The position numbers were made by a program, and so were the translations under genes. This document shows positions 25,538 through 34,324 of a DNA stretch of 64,000 bases, piece after piece. The notes under the pieces were generated by a model. It saw only the letters and a program-made list of their open reading frames with translations, did not search any database and had not been told where the DNA came from. Within the stretch, counting starts at the first letter, position 1. Every line of letters starts with the position of its first letter. The DNA comes from 73-13 sp035555435 (lineage in GTDB: Bacteria > Actinomycetota > Actinomycetes > Actinomycetales > Microbacteriaceae), in the NCBI GenBank assembly GCA_035555435.1, contig DATMGN010000031.1, forward strand, positions 1 through 64,000. The letters run 5' to 3'.

Positions 25538-26821
25538 GTGACGGGTGCGCAGGACGGCGGCGACCGCGAGTCGACCGGACGGATGCTGCGCCGCTTCGGC
25601 GTCATGATCTACGGGCCGACGACGGTCTTCGCCCTCGGCGAGGGCGCGGTGCTCCCCCTCATCCCCATCTTCGCGGCCGAGCGCGGCGCGGATCCGGGCC
25701 TCGCCGCGTTCATCGCGGGCCTCCTCGTGATCGGCCAGCTCTGCGGCAACATTCCCGCCGGCGCCCTCGTGCCGAAGGTCGGCGAGCGCTTCACCATGGT
25801 CTTCGCGGGCGGGGTCGTGCTCGTCGGCGCGATCGGCATGGCGCTGCTCCCGGGTCTCGTCGAGCTCGGCGCGTCCGCGTTCCTCATCGGCGTCGGGGCC
25901 GCGGGCTTCGGAGTCGCGCGGCACGCGTTCATGACGACGCGGGTGCCGATCTCCTTCCGGGCGCGCGCGCTCGCCCTCCTCGGCGGCAGCTTCCGTCTCG
26001 GCATCTTCGTCGGGCCGTTTGTCGCGGCGGGGCTGCTCTTCCTCGTGCACGATCAGCACGCCGCCGTGTGGTTCCTCGCGGTGTGCGTCGTGGGCGCGAC
26101 GCTCATGGTGCTGATCGGCCCGGATCCCGAGCGCGCGGTGCCGGTCGCGCATGGCGCGGCGATGGTCGAGGACACGGGCGAGGCGGTCACGGGCTCGATC
26201 CCGCGGGTCGAGCGCATCGGCGTCTTCCGCACGATGTGGCGCCACCGCTCGGTGCTCGCGCGGCTCGGCGCGTCGGCGGCCTGCCTCGCGTCGGTGCGGG
26301 CCGCGCGGCAGATCATCCTGCCGCTGTTCGGCGTCATGATCGGCCTCGACGCGGCGACGATCGCGCTCATCATCGGCATCTCGGGCGCGGTCGACTTCGC
26401 GCTCTTCTACGCGAGCGGCCAGGTCATGGACCGCTTCGGCCGGCTGTGGGCGGTGCTGCCGGCGCTCATCCTCATGGGGGTCGGCTACGTCGCGCTCGCG
26501 CTGACGGTCCCCCTGCCGCAGGACGAGATGTGGTACGCGATGTTCGCGATCGTCATCGCCGTCGGCAACGGCATCTCCAGCGGCATCCTGCTGACCCTGG
26601 GCGCCGACACCGCGCCACCGGGCGACCCCGGACCCTACCTGGGGTCGTGGCGGACGCTCACCGACGCGGGCGGCGCCGCGACGACACTGCTCGTCTCGGC
26701 CATCACGGCGCTCGTGTCGCTGCCGGCCGCCTCGCTCGCGATGGGCGTCATCGCCCTCGCCGGCTGCGCGGGCTTCATCCGCTGGATCCCGCGGTTCGTG
26801 CCGAGGGGGCCGGCATCATGA
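25538..26821 (+). CDS. MFS transporter
   Basis: A 427-residue major facilitator protein with 12 predicted helices and a central loop near residues 195-230. The GTG at 25538 follows GTCGGA; a later ATG at 25583 is an alternative. Features such as SFRARALALLGGSFRLG and MDRFGRLWAVLPALILMG are typical of drug-efflux-like MFS. The substrate is unknown. It ends in ATGA overlap with the NUDIX gene, implying co-expression. Confidence 0.8.
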   Translation: MTGAQDGGDRESTGRMLRRFGVMIYGPTTVFALGEGAVLPLIPIFAAERGADPGLAAFIAGLLVIGQLCGNIPAGALVPKVGERFTMVFAGGVVLVGAIGMALLPGLVELGASAFLIGVGAAGFGVARHAFMTTRVPISFRARALALLGGSFRLGIFVGPFVAAGLLFLVHDQHAAVWFLAVCVVGATLMVLIGPDPERAVPVAHGAAMVEDTGEAVTGSIPRVERIGVFRTMWRHRSVLARLGASAACLASVRAARQIILPLFGVMIGLDAATIALIIGISGAVDFALFYASGQVMDRFGRLWAVLPALILMGVGYVALALTVPLPQDEMWYAMFAIVIAVGNGISSGILLTLGADTAPPGDPGPYLGSWRTLTDAGGAATTLLVSAITALVSLPAASLAMGVIALAGCAGFIRWIPRFVPRGPAS

Positions 26822-27264
26822 GCGAGTCCCGGGTGATCCGGATCGCCGCCGCCGTCATCCAGGACGACGCCGGGCGCATGCTCGTCGTGCGCAAGTCGGG
26901 CACGGTCGCGTTCATGCAGCCGGGCGGGAAGCTCGAGCCCGGCGAGTCCGCGGCCGAGTGCCTGTCGAGAGAACTCCATGAGGAGCTCGCGCTCGTCGTC
27001 CCGGTCGCCGAGTTGGAGCCGGTCGGCCGGTTCCGGGCCGACGCGGCGAACGAGGCTGGCTGGCGAGTGGACTGCGATGTGTTCCGGGCGAGCACCCTCC
27101 CACTCGCTGCGAGCGCTCGGGGAGCCGCAGGCGGGGGAATCGTGGTGCAGGCGGAGATCGCCGAGGCGCGCTGGTGCACGCGCGACGAACTGCTGGGACT
27201 TGCCGCGGATGGCGTTCTGGCCCCGCTCACGCGGGACAACCTGGATGCGTTCCTGCGGGACTGA
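26818..27264 (+). CDS. NUDIX hydrolase
   Basis: A 148-residue NUDIX protein. The Nudix box reads GGKLEPGESAAECLSRELHEELAL, shown here as its key residues G39, E45 and the REL..EEL core; the final Gly is replaced by Ala. The substrate (a nucleoside diphosphate derivative) is unknown. Around residues 92-108 a Ser/Ala/Gly-rich stretch coded by a palindromic sequence looks like an in-frame insertion relative to relatives. Coupled by ATGA to the MFS gene. Confidence 0.85.
   Translation: MSESRVIRIAAAVIQDDAGRMLVVRKSGTVAFMQPGGKLEPGESAAECLSRELHEELALVVPVAELEPVGRFRADAANEAGWRVDCDVFRASTLPLAASARGAAGGGIVVQAEIAEARWCTRDELLGLAADGVLAPLTRDNLDAFLRD
27097..27124. repeat. Palindrome inside the NUDIX gene
   Basis: CTCCC (27097-27101) pairs with GGGAG (27120-27124) around the perfect inner palindrome CTCGCTGCGAG (27103-27113). 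It encodes an Ala/Ser/Gly-rich loop absent from my picture of the family, suggesting a short repeat inserted in frame. Confidence 0.4.
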
Positions 27265-28287
27265 TCAGGAGTACATCGCGGCGACCGTGCGGCGGTCGTC
27301 GAGGAGCCACGGCCAGAGGCGGCGACGGTCGCGCACCGCGAAGCCGCGGGCGATGAACCGGTCCTTGCCGTCGAAGCGTGGCGAGTACAGCGAGCGCCCG
27401 TGCATCGCGCGCGGGTTGTCGAGGAGCAGCAGGTCCCCCGCGGCGAGCGCGTGGCCGTCGCGGTGGTCGACGTAGGTCTGGACGACCTTGTTGAGCAGCT
27501 CCTGCGCCTCGCGCGTGACGCCGTGCATGAGGTCCTGGTCGATGAGGATGTACGGGTCGTCTTCGGGGCCGGTGAGGATCGGGTAGGGGCCGCGGACCGC
27601 GTTGGGGTCGGGGATGAACGGCTTGAACGAGTCGTCGATCTGGGTCATCCAGCGCGGCTCGCGCAGCTGCTTGAGCTCCTCGTCGGTGAAGTGCTCGATG
27701 AACTTCCGCGCCGCGTAGCAGTAGGTGTACGCGTCCGCGTCGCCGCGCAGCGCGCCGAGCACGACGTAGTCCGGCCGGTACTCGCTGAAGCACTGCTCGG
27801 TGTGCGCCTCGAGCTCGACCTTGGAGGACTGCGACTGCTGCGTCATCGCGAGCTTCGGGTTCGGGACCATGTCCTGGATGAGGCGGCCGCCGTTCTCCGC
27901 CTCGTAGCCGACCATGGTGCCGAGCAGGTGCGAGATCGCACCCATCTCCTTGACGAACTCGGTGCGGCCGGCGAGGCCCTGCTGGTTGTCGAGCGGGGTG
28001 TCGACGAGGTCCTCGTCGACGTAGATGCCGCGGATGACCATGATGCCGGTGTCGCTGCCGACGTCGGAGAAGTTGAGGACGGCGCGGCGCAGCTCGACGG
28101 GGAGCTCGAAGGACGCATCGAGGGCCTGACGGCAGAACGCGTCGGCGTCCTCATTGGGCAGGGCGGTGATGCGCTGGGCGGCCTCGCGGACCTGTGCGGA
28201 CTGCTCGGGGGTGAGCTGGAAGACGGTCTCCTGGAGAGCCGGACGCTCGGTCGTCGAAGCGGTGTGCTGAGCCTGTCGAACGGTCAT
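27265..28287 (-). CDS. Clavaminate synthase-like Fe(II)/2-oxoglutarate oxygenase
   Basis: A 340-residue protein resembling amino-acid beta-hydroxylases of the CAS/VioC/AsnO group. The metal triad fits HxE...H: H162 and E164 (EAHTEQCF) and a distal H near 296 (PRAMHGRS), followed by an Arg-rich stretch for 2-oxoglutarate. The ATG at 28287 is used; a GTG at 28302 is an alternative. Such enzymes usually sit in peptide or siderophore clusters, but none is present, so the substrate (free or carrier-bound amino acid) is open. Its first codons run through a Microbacteriaceae-style GTTCGACAGGCTCAGC repeat. Confidence 0.75.
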   Translation of the reverse strand: MTVRQAQHTASTTERPALQETVFQLTPEQSAQVREAAQRITALPNEDADAFCRQALDASFELPVELRRAVLNFSDVGSDTGIMVIRGIYVDEDLVDTPLDNQQGLAGRTEFVKEMGAISHLLGTMVGYEAENGGRLIQDMVPNPKLAMTQQSQSSKVELEAHTEQCFSEYRPDYVVLGALRGDADAYTYCYAARKFIEHFTDEELKQLREPRWMTQIDDSFKPFIPDPNAVRGPYPILTGPEDDPYILIDQDLMHGVTREAQELLNKVVQTYVDHRDGHALAAGDLLLLDNPRAMHGRSLYSPRFDGKDRFIARGFAVRDRRRLWPWLLDDRRTVAAMYS

Positions 28288-28366
28288 GCGGCAAAGGTAC
28301 ACCTAACTTTTCTGCGTGCCCTTCAGACTCTCGATCATCGGGAGGGGCGAATACGCTGGTGTCCAC

Positions 28367-28448
28367 GCGAGAGTGGTGTAACTGGCAGCCACGCAGGATT
28401 TAGGTTCCTGTGTCTTCGGACGTGCGGGTTCGAGTCCCGCCTCTCGCA
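28367..28448 (+). tRNA. tRNA-Leu (anticodon UAG)
   Basis: Acceptor arms GCGAGAG (28367-28373) and CTCTCGC (28441-28447) pair perfectly. The anticodon arm CAGGA-TTTAGGT-TCCTG carries TAG, reading CUA/CUN leucine codons. A long variable arm (GTC TTCG GAC) and T-arm GCGGG-TTCGAGT-CCCGC confirm a class II tRNA. CCA is not encoded. Confidence 0.95.
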
Positions 28449-28494
28449 CGCGAATCGGCGGCATCCGCCTGCCGTACGCGGACCTAAGTTGACG

Positions 28495-29772
28495 ATGCCC
28501 ATGTTCGCCTCACTCGTGCGCCTGCTGGGGTGGGGTTACATCCCGATCTCGCTCATCGCGAAGCTCCCGTTCGCGATGTCGGTCGTCGCGGTCATGACGG
28601 TCGTCGCCGCGGTGCGCGGCTCGTACGCCGAGGCCGGCGCGACCGCCGGGCTCGTCGGCGTCGGCACGGCGGTCTCCGGTCCGTTGATGGGCGCGGTGGC
28701 GGATCGGTGGGGCCAGCGCCGCGTGCTGCTCGTCCTCGGCGTGACCAACGCGGCCGCGCTGCTCGGGCTCGCGTGGGCGCTGGTCGCGGCGGCGCCGACC
28801 GTCGTCGTCCTGCTCAGCGGCCTGGCGATCGGCCTCACCGCGCCGCAGGCGACGTCGATGGTGCGCTCCCGCTGGCTCATCGCGATCGAGACGGAGCTGC
28901 CGACCGCATCCCGGGGCCGGGCGGTGTCGACCGCGCTGTCCTACGAGTCGATGACGGACGAGCTCATGTTCGTCTTCGGCCCCGTCGTCGTCGGGGTCGC
29001 CGCGCTGCTGTGGGGCACCGTCTCGCCCATCCTGGGCGCCGCGGCGCTGACCGCGGTCGGCATCACCGCGTTCGCCCTGCATCGCTCCGCCGCGTACTCG
29101 CGAAGCCGCGGCGACGCGTCGGCCGGGACGACGGCGCGCGCCGTCGATCGGCCCGTCCAGGCCCCCGCCGCGCTGCTGTTTCGCACGGGGGTGCTGCTGC
29201 CCATGGCCGGCATGGTGTGCATCGGGCTGTTCTTCGGCTCGACCCTCATGGGCCTCACGGCGTTCATGGAGACCGTCGGCGATGCGGGCGCGACGGGCAT
29301 CCTCTACGGCGTCATGGGCGTCGGGTCGGCGGTCTGCGCACTCGCCGTCGTGCTCCTCCCGGAGGCGTTCCGCCTGAGTGTGCGCTGGCTCGTCTTCGCG
29401 CTGCTGATCCTCGCGGGCTGCCTCCTCTTCGGCCAGGCGACGAGCCTGCCCGTCTTCATCGTGGCGCTCCTCGTGATGGGCGCGGGCGTCGGCCCCGCGC
29501 TCGTGACCCTCTTCACGATCGCCTCCGAGCAGGCGCCCCGCGGCCGGCTCACGACGGTCATGGCGATGATGACGACCGGGATCATGGCGGGGCAGTCCGC
29601 TGCCGCGGCCTTGAGCGGGACGCTGCTCGACGGCGTCGGCCTCGCCGTCGGGCTCTGGGCACCCGCGGTCGCGGCCGTGCTCCTGCTCGCCTTCGGCATC
29701 GCGTTCCAACCGGTCGCGGCGCGGCAGCGTCGATCCACACCGGCGCCCCACCCCTCCGACGCTCCGAGGTGA
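28495..29772 (+). CDS. MFS transporter
   Basis: A 425-residue major facilitator protein with 12 helices; the first loop has the motif GAVADRWGQRRVLL (motif A type). MPMFASLVRLLGWG at 28495 is the likely start (a second ATG lies two codons on); the frame upstream runs through the tRNA gene and is not coding. The tail is rich in Arg and Pro. It resembles multidrug or sugar-efflux MFS; substrate unknown. Confidence 0.8.
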   Translation: MPMFASLVRLLGWGYIPISLIAKLPFAMSVVAVMTVVAAVRGSYAEAGATAGLVGVGTAVSGPLMGAVADRWGQRRVLLVLGVTNAAALLGLAWALVAAAPTVVVLLSGLAIGLTAPQATSMVRSRWLIAIETELPTASRGRAVSTALSYESMTDELMFVFGPVVVGVAALLWGTVSPILGAAALTAVGITAFALHRSAAYSRSRGDASAGTTARAVDRPVQAPAALLFRTGVLLPMAGMVCIGLFFGSTLMGLTAFMETVGDAGATGILYGVMGVGSAVCALAVVLLPEAFRLSVRWLVFALLILAGCLLFGQATSLPVFIVALLVMGAGVGPALVTLFTIASEQAPRGRLTTVMAMMTTGIMAGQSAAAALSGTLLDGVGLAVGLWAPAVAAVLLLAFGIAFQPVAARQRRSTPAPHPSDAPR

Positions 29773-29837
29773 AGTGTGCGATTCGCGAGCCGAATCGCAC
29801 GGAATCGACGCCGAATCGGTTTGGAATTGCACACTTC
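29771..29837. terminator. Nested hairpins between convergent genes
   Basis: GTGCGATTCG (29776-29785) pairs perfectly with CGAATCGCAC (29791-29800). Alternatively GAAGTGTGC (29771-29779) pairs with GCACACTTC (29829-29837), enclosing the whole region. It lies between the MFS gene and the convergent DUF305 gene and could terminate both. Confidence 0.65.
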
Positions 29838-29853
29838 GGGCGCCGGGGGGGGC

Positions 29854-30495
29854 TCAGCGCTCGGCGAGCATCCGCGACATCGTGTCGATCTCGGCCGACT
29901 GCACGGTGATCATCTTCGCCGCGAAGTCCCGCACGATCGGCTGCGTCGCGAGCCGCACGGCCGCCTCCGCCATCTCGATGCCGCCCTCGTGGTGCGCGAT
30001 CATGAGCTCGAGAAACAGCCGCTCGGCCTCATGCCCGTCGGCCGCCTGAAGCGCCGTGAGCTGCTCGCGGGTCGCCATGCCGGGCATCACCGCATCGCCG
30101 CCGCCGTCGCCGCTCGGCGCCCCGTGGTCGTGACCGTCGGCCGCACTCATCCACAGCATCGGCACGCCGTACTGGTCGAGACCCCACTGCTGCAGCCAGC
30201 CGTACATGATGCCCGACTGCTGAGCCTGCGCCGTCGCGATGTCGTAGGAGATCGCACGCAGGTCCGCATCCTCGGTGCGCTCGCGCATGAGCATCGCCAT
30301 CTCGACGGCCTGCTGGTGATGCGTCTGCATGTCGCGCAGGAAGCCGGCGTCCGCGCTCGTGGAGCCGGGCACGGTGCCGACGACGCTCGCGCGTCCGATC
30401 CAGAACATCGCGACGAGGGCGATGACGACGGCGAGCACGCCGACGACCGCGACGGGCCAGCGCGAGCGCCGGACCGCCGGGGCCCCGTCGCTCAT
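29854..30495 (-). CDS. DUF305 domain protein (membrane-anchored)
   Basis: A 213-residue protein with one N-terminal helix (WPVAVVGVLAVVIALVAMFWIG) and an extracellular ferritin-like DUF305 domain containing the paired motifs FLRDMQTHHQQAVEMAM and LMIAHHEGGIEMAE. DUF305 proteins often occur with copper or other metal genes; a His-rich loop (DGHDHG) is present. It follows the DUF3105 gene by 1 bp and is co-transcribed with it. Confidence 0.85.
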   Translation of the reverse strand: MSDGAPAVRRSRWPVAVVGVLAVVIALVAMFWIGRASVVGTVPGSTSADAGFLRDMQTHHQQAVEMAMLMRERTEDADLRAISYDIATAQAQQSGIMYGWLQQWGLDQYGVPMLWMSAADGHDHGAPSGDGGGDAVMPGMATREQLTALQAADGHEAERLFLELMIAHHEGGIEMAEAAVRLATQPIVRDFAAKMITVQSAEIDTMSRMLAER

Positions 30496-30496
30496 A

Positions 30497-31156
30497 TCAG
30501 GCGATCCGGCCGGGGGCGTCGAGCGCGCCGGTGCAGGCGGCGCCCGGCTCGGGCGCATTCGGCGACTTCCAGTAGACCTGGATGAACTGCTGGAGGCGCG
30601 GGTCGTCGACGCCGTCGAGCGCGACCTGCGCGTCCCAGGCGGAGATCACGACGGGCGAGGTGAGTCCCGGGTACGGCGAGACGATCGCGTACGTCGAAGG
30701 CGCGGCGGCGCGCAGCGCCTCGACGTCCGCCGCCGGCAGCGCGGGGTCGTAGGTGATCCAGACCGCGCCGTGCTCGAGCGCGTGCACCGCGTTCTCATTC
30801 GGCACCGGCTGCTCGTAGATGCCGCAGTTGAGCCAGGCGGAGGCGTGCGGACCGCCGGCGGGCGGGTCCTGCGGGTAGTCGACGGCGCCGGTGACGTGGG
30901 TCGCGTCGTTGGCGAAGGTCTGCACGCCCGTGATGACGACGGGCGCCGGCGGGATCGATGTCACGACGACGAGCGCGACGATCGCCGCGACCGCGACGAT
31001 GCCCCCGCCGATGCCGCCCCAGATGCCGAGGCGCCGGTTGCGCTCGCGGCGCGCCTGCTCGCGCTTGAACTGCGCGACCTTCTCCTCGCGCTTCGCGGCT
31101 CGCTGCTGCTTCACCGTCTTCGGCGGGCCCCCGGCCGATCCCGACGTGCCTGTCAT
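30497..31156 (-). CDS. DUF3105 domain protein (membrane-anchored)
   Basis: A 219-residue protein: basic cytoplasmic start (KQQRAAKREEKVAQFKREQARRER), one membrane helix (about 46-67), then an extracellular DUF3105 domain with NCGIYEQPVPNENAVHALEHGAVWITY. This pairing of DUF3105 with DUF305 is frequent in actinobacteria; the function is unknown, though conserved His and Cys residues suggest metal binding. Confidence 0.85.
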   Translation of the reverse strand: MTGTSGSAGGPPKTVKQQRAAKREEKVAQFKREQARRERNRRLGIWGGIGGGIVAVAAIVALVVVTSIPPAPVVITGVQTFANDATHVTGAVDYPQDPPAGGPHASAWLNCGIYEQPVPNENAVHALEHGAVWITYDPALPAADVEALRAAAPSTYAIVSPYPGLTSPVVISAWDAQVALDGVDDPRLQQFIQVYWKSPNAPEPGAACTGALDAPGRIA

Positions 31157-31222
31157 CGCTGTCCCCCTCGGAAGTTCCGGTTCAGATTACGGGGCGAGCG
31201 CTGGAAGAACGTCATCCCCCGG

Positions 31223-31777
31223 CTATGCGCGGCCCGGGCGCAGCAGCATGCGCCAGATCCACTCCGCGGCGGTGCGCACGTCGGCGCGCGGCTCCGTCTC
31301 GAGCCACACGCGCACGACGCCGAGCGCCGACCCCGCGACACCGGCCGCGACGACGTCCTCGGGGATGCCGTCGAAGGGCGAGGCGCCGCCCGCGAGCGCG
31401 ACGTGGTGGCGCACGAGCGCCTCGACGCGGTCCCAGAGCCGGCCGGTCACGACGGGCGAGCCGTGCGAGCCGAGCGCCCAGCGGTAGAGCGCCGCGTGCC
31501 CGTCGACGTGCTCGAGGTATCCGACGAGGCCGGCCGGCGGCTCCTCGGTCGGCTCGATCGACACCTCGATGCTCGCCCCGGCGGCTTCGACGATGGCGTC
31601 GAGCGCGTCGGCGAGCAGGGTCTCCTTGTCGGAGTAGTGCTGGTAGAAGCTGCTGCGGTTGACTCCCGCGCGCTCGGCGATGTCGCCGACGGTGATCTCG
31701 TCGAGGGCACGCTCGATGGCGAGGTCGAGCGCGGCCTGCTGCAGCGCGCGACGGGTCCTCAGGCTCCGGGGGTCCAC
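31223..31777 (-). CDS. TetR-family regulator
   Basis: A 184-residue TetR protein with HTH TVGDIAERAGVNRSSFYQHYSDKETLL. The GTG at 31777 starts just before the helix-1 segment DPRSLRTRRALQQAALDLA. It is divergent from an MMPL transporter across 129 bp that contain clustered TGTCGG half-sites, the usual arrangement of a repressor with its efflux target. Confidence 0.88.
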   Translation of the reverse strand: MDPRSLRTRRALQQAALDLAIERALDEITVGDIAERAGVNRSSFYQHYSDKETLLADALDAIVEAAGASIEVSIEPTEEPPAGLVGYLEHVDGHAALYRWALGSHGSPVVTGRLWDRVEALVRHHVALAGGASPFDGIPEDVVAAGVAGSALGVVRVWLETEPRADVRTAAEWIWRMLLRPGRA

Positions 31778-31822
31778 TCTCGCATTCTGGCAGATCGCTG
31801 TGACTGTCGGCCGAGGCTCTGC

Positions 31823-31851
31823 GACACCTGTCGGTTTTCCGACAGTTGTCG
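31823..31851. promoter_or_regulatory. Clustered TetR-type operators
   Basis: CGACA-CC-TGTCG (31823-31833), CTGTCGG-TTTT-CCGACAG (31828-31845) and CGACA-GT-TGTCG (31840-31851) overlap in one run, and another TGTCGG lies at 31805. The region separates tetR and mmpL. Confidence 0.6.
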
Positions 31852-31906
31852 CTATGCTTGCGCGCGGGCTCGACGGTGCGCCTTCACACGACGAAAGGTG
31901 CCGAAC

Positions 31907-34306
31907 GTGGCCGCATTGCTCTACCGTCTGGGACGCGCGGCAGCGCGCCGCGCCTGGATCGTCCTCGGCGCCTGGATCGCGGCACTCGGGCTCGCGGTCG
32001 GCGGGTTCCTCGCATTCGGCGGGGCGCTCACGACCAACTTCTCGATCCCCGGCACCGCGACCGATCGCGTCACCCAGCAGCTCGCCGACGCGCTCCCCGA
32101 GTACGCGGGCGCGGCAGCGACCGTCATGTTCCGCGCGGAGGACGGCGCGATCGACGCGGACCAGCAGCAGGCCATCGGCGCGCTGCTGAATGAGATCGCC
32201 GACATCGACGGCGTCGCGACCGTCGTCGACCCCTTCCAGACCGACGCGCAGCTCGCCGAGCAGACGCAGCAGCTCGCCGACGGCCGCGCCCAGCTCGAGG
32301 CCGCCGCGGCCGACCTTGCCGACGGGCAGGAGCAGCTCGACGCGGCGATCGCGCAGGCGAAGGCCGCGGGCGTCTACGACTTCGCCGAGGCGCAGCTCAC
32401 CGCGCAGCAGGAGCACATCGACGCCGGCCGTGCCGAGCTCGACGAGCACCTCGCGCAGCTCGAACTCGGCGAGCGGCTCCTCGCCGCCGCCGACGGCATC
32501 CGCAGCGTCTCCGCCGACGGCGCGACCGCGCTCGGGTCCGTCCTCTTCGACGACGACTTCTTCACGCTCTCCAGCGAGCTCAAGTCCGAGGTCGCCGGCC
32601 TCCTCGACGACGCCGCCATCGACGGCATCGCGATCGACTACTCCTCCGACCTCGCCGCCTCCCTCGACGGCATCCTCGGCATCGGCGAGATCATCGGCGT
32701 GCTGCTCGCCCTCATCGTGCTGCTCGTCATGCTGCGCTCATTCCTCCCGGCGATCCTGCCGATGGTCACCTCGATCATCGGCGTCGGCGTCGGCATCGCG
32801 GCCTCGCTCGCGCTCTCCGACGTCATCCAGATGTCGAGCGTCACCCCGGCGCTCGGCGTCATGCTCGGCCTCGCCGTCGGCATCGACTACGCCCTCTTCA
32901 TCGTCAACCGCCACCGCCGCCAGCTCGCGCAGGGCATGGAGCTCCACGAGTCGATCGGGCTCGCGAACGGCACCGCCGGCAGCGCCGTCGTCTTCGCCGG
33001 CATGACCGTCATCGTGGCGCTGCTCGCGCTCACCGTCACCGGCATCCCCTTCCTCGGCACGATGGGCATCGTCGCCGCGTTCTGCGTCCTCATCGCCGTC
33101 ATCGCCGCCGTGACGCTCGTGCCGGCGCTCCTGCGGCTCATCGGCATGCGCGCGCTGAGCCGACGCGCCCGCAAGGCCGAGGCCGTCGCCCCCAAGGCGC
33201 CTCGCCCCATGCGCACCCGCACCGCGATTGCCTCCGTCATCGTCGGCGTCGTCGGCCTCCTCGCCGTCGCCGCACCCGTGCTCGACCTGCGCCTCGGGCT
33301 GCTCAGCGCCGCCTCCGAGCCCGTCGACTCGACCCAGTACCAGACCTACTCGACGGTCGCCTCCGAGTTCGGGCCCGGGCGCAACTCCGCGCTCGTCGTC
33401 GTCGCGACCCCCGAGGCCCCCGTCGCGGAAGAGGACCTGCTCGCGACCCAGGCCGACTTCGTCGACTTCCTCATGTCGCAGCCGCAGGTCATCGCCGCCG
33501 TCCCGATCGCCGCGACCGAGACCGGCGACCTGCTCGCGTTCCAGGTCGTCCCCGACGACGGCCCGACGAGCGAGTCGACCGAGACCCTCGTCCACGCCCT
33601 GCGCGACGCGACGCCCCCCGACGGCATCGCCGAGATCGGCGTCGCGGGCTCCGCGAGCGCCGCGATCGACATCTCCGAGAAGCTCGCGGGCGCCCTGCCC
33701 ATCTACCTGGTGCTCATCGCCGGGATCGCGATTCTCCTGCTCATCCTCGTATTCCGCTCGATCCTCGTGCCGATCATGGCGGCGCTCGGCTTCATCCTGT
33801 CGCTGTTCGCCGCCCTCGGCGCCGTCACCGCGGTCTACCAGTGGGGCTGGCTCGGCACGCTCTTCGACGTCCACGATCCGGGCCCCGTCCTCAGCTTCGC
33901 GCCGATCCTCATCATCGGCATGCTGTTCGGCCTCGCGATGGACTACCAGATCTTCCTCGTCGCGGGCATGCGCGAGGCGTTCGTGCACGGCGCGCCCGCC
34001 CGCGTCGCCGTGACGGCGGGGCTTCGCAGCGGCCGCGCCGTCGTGACCGCCGCGGCGATCATCATGGCGGCCGTCTTCGGCGGCTTCATCTTCTCCCACA
34101 TCGGCACGATCCGGCCGCTCGGCTTCGGACTCGCGATCGGCGTGCTGTTCGACGCGTTCGTCGTGCGCATGCTCATCACGCCCGCCGTCATCCACCTCCT
34201 CGGCAAGGCCGCCTGGTGGATGCCGAGGTGGCTCGATCGCGTTCTGCCGAACGTCGACGTCGAAGGCGCGGCGCTCGAGCGGGCGCACTCGCATAGAATC
34301 GGGTGA
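31907..34306 (+). CDS. MMPL/RND-family transporter
   Basis: A 799-residue protein with 12 membrane helices in two halves, each preceded by an extracellular domain. The first external domain contains a long helical coiled segment (about 110-190, rich in AQLEAAAADLADGQEQLD). Motifs such as GLAVGIDYALFIVNRHR and GLAMDYQIFLVAGMREA carry the proton-relay Asp-Tyr pairs of MMPL proteins. GTG at 31907 follows GAAAGG. Probably exports a lipid or hydrophobic compound under TetR control; substrate unknown. Confidence 0.9.
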   Translation: MAALLYRLGRAAARRAWIVLGAWIAALGLAVGGFLAFGGALTTNFSIPGTATDRVTQQLADALPEYAGAAATVMFRAEDGAIDADQQQAIGALLNEIADIDGVATVVDPFQTDAQLAEQTQQLADGRAQLEAAAADLADGQEQLDAAIAQAKAAGVYDFAEAQLTAQQEHIDAGRAELDEHLAQLELGERLLAAADGIRSVSADGATALGSVLFDDDFFTLSSELKSEVAGLLDDAAIDGIAIDYSSDLAASLDGILGIGEIIGVLLALIVLLVMLRSFLPAILPMVTSIIGVGVGIAASLALSDVIQMSSVTPALGVMLGLAVGIDYALFIVNRHRRQLAQGMELHESIGLANGTAGSAVVFAGMTVIVALLALTVTGIPFLGTMGIVAAFCVLIAVIAAVTLVPALLRLIGMRALSRRARKAEAVAPKAPRPMRTRTAIASVIVGVVGLLAVAAPVLDLRLGLLSAASEPVDSTQYQTYSTVASEFGPGRNSALVVVATPEAPVAEEDLLATQADFVDFLMSQPQVIAAVPIAATETGDLLAFQVVPDDGPTSESTETLVHALRDATPPDGIAEIGVAGSASAAIDISEKLAGALPIYLVLIAGIAILLLILVFRSILVPIMAALGFILSLFAALGAVTAVYQWGWLGTLFDVHDPGPVLSFAPILIIGMLFGLAMDYQIFLVAGMREAFVHGAPARVAVTAGLRSGRAVVTAAAIIMAAVFGGFIFSHIGTIRPLGFGLAIGVLFDAFVVRMLITPAVIHLLGKAAWWMPRWLDRVLPNVDVEGAALERAHSHRIG

Positions 34307-34324
34307 CCGACGACAGGAGCCCTG

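Noticed and set aside
28288..28320. DtxR/IdeR iron box (TTAGGTGTACCTTT) upstream of the oxygenase
   Set aside because: The half-sites are only 4 nt apart, not the ~9 nt of the 19-bp IdeR site.
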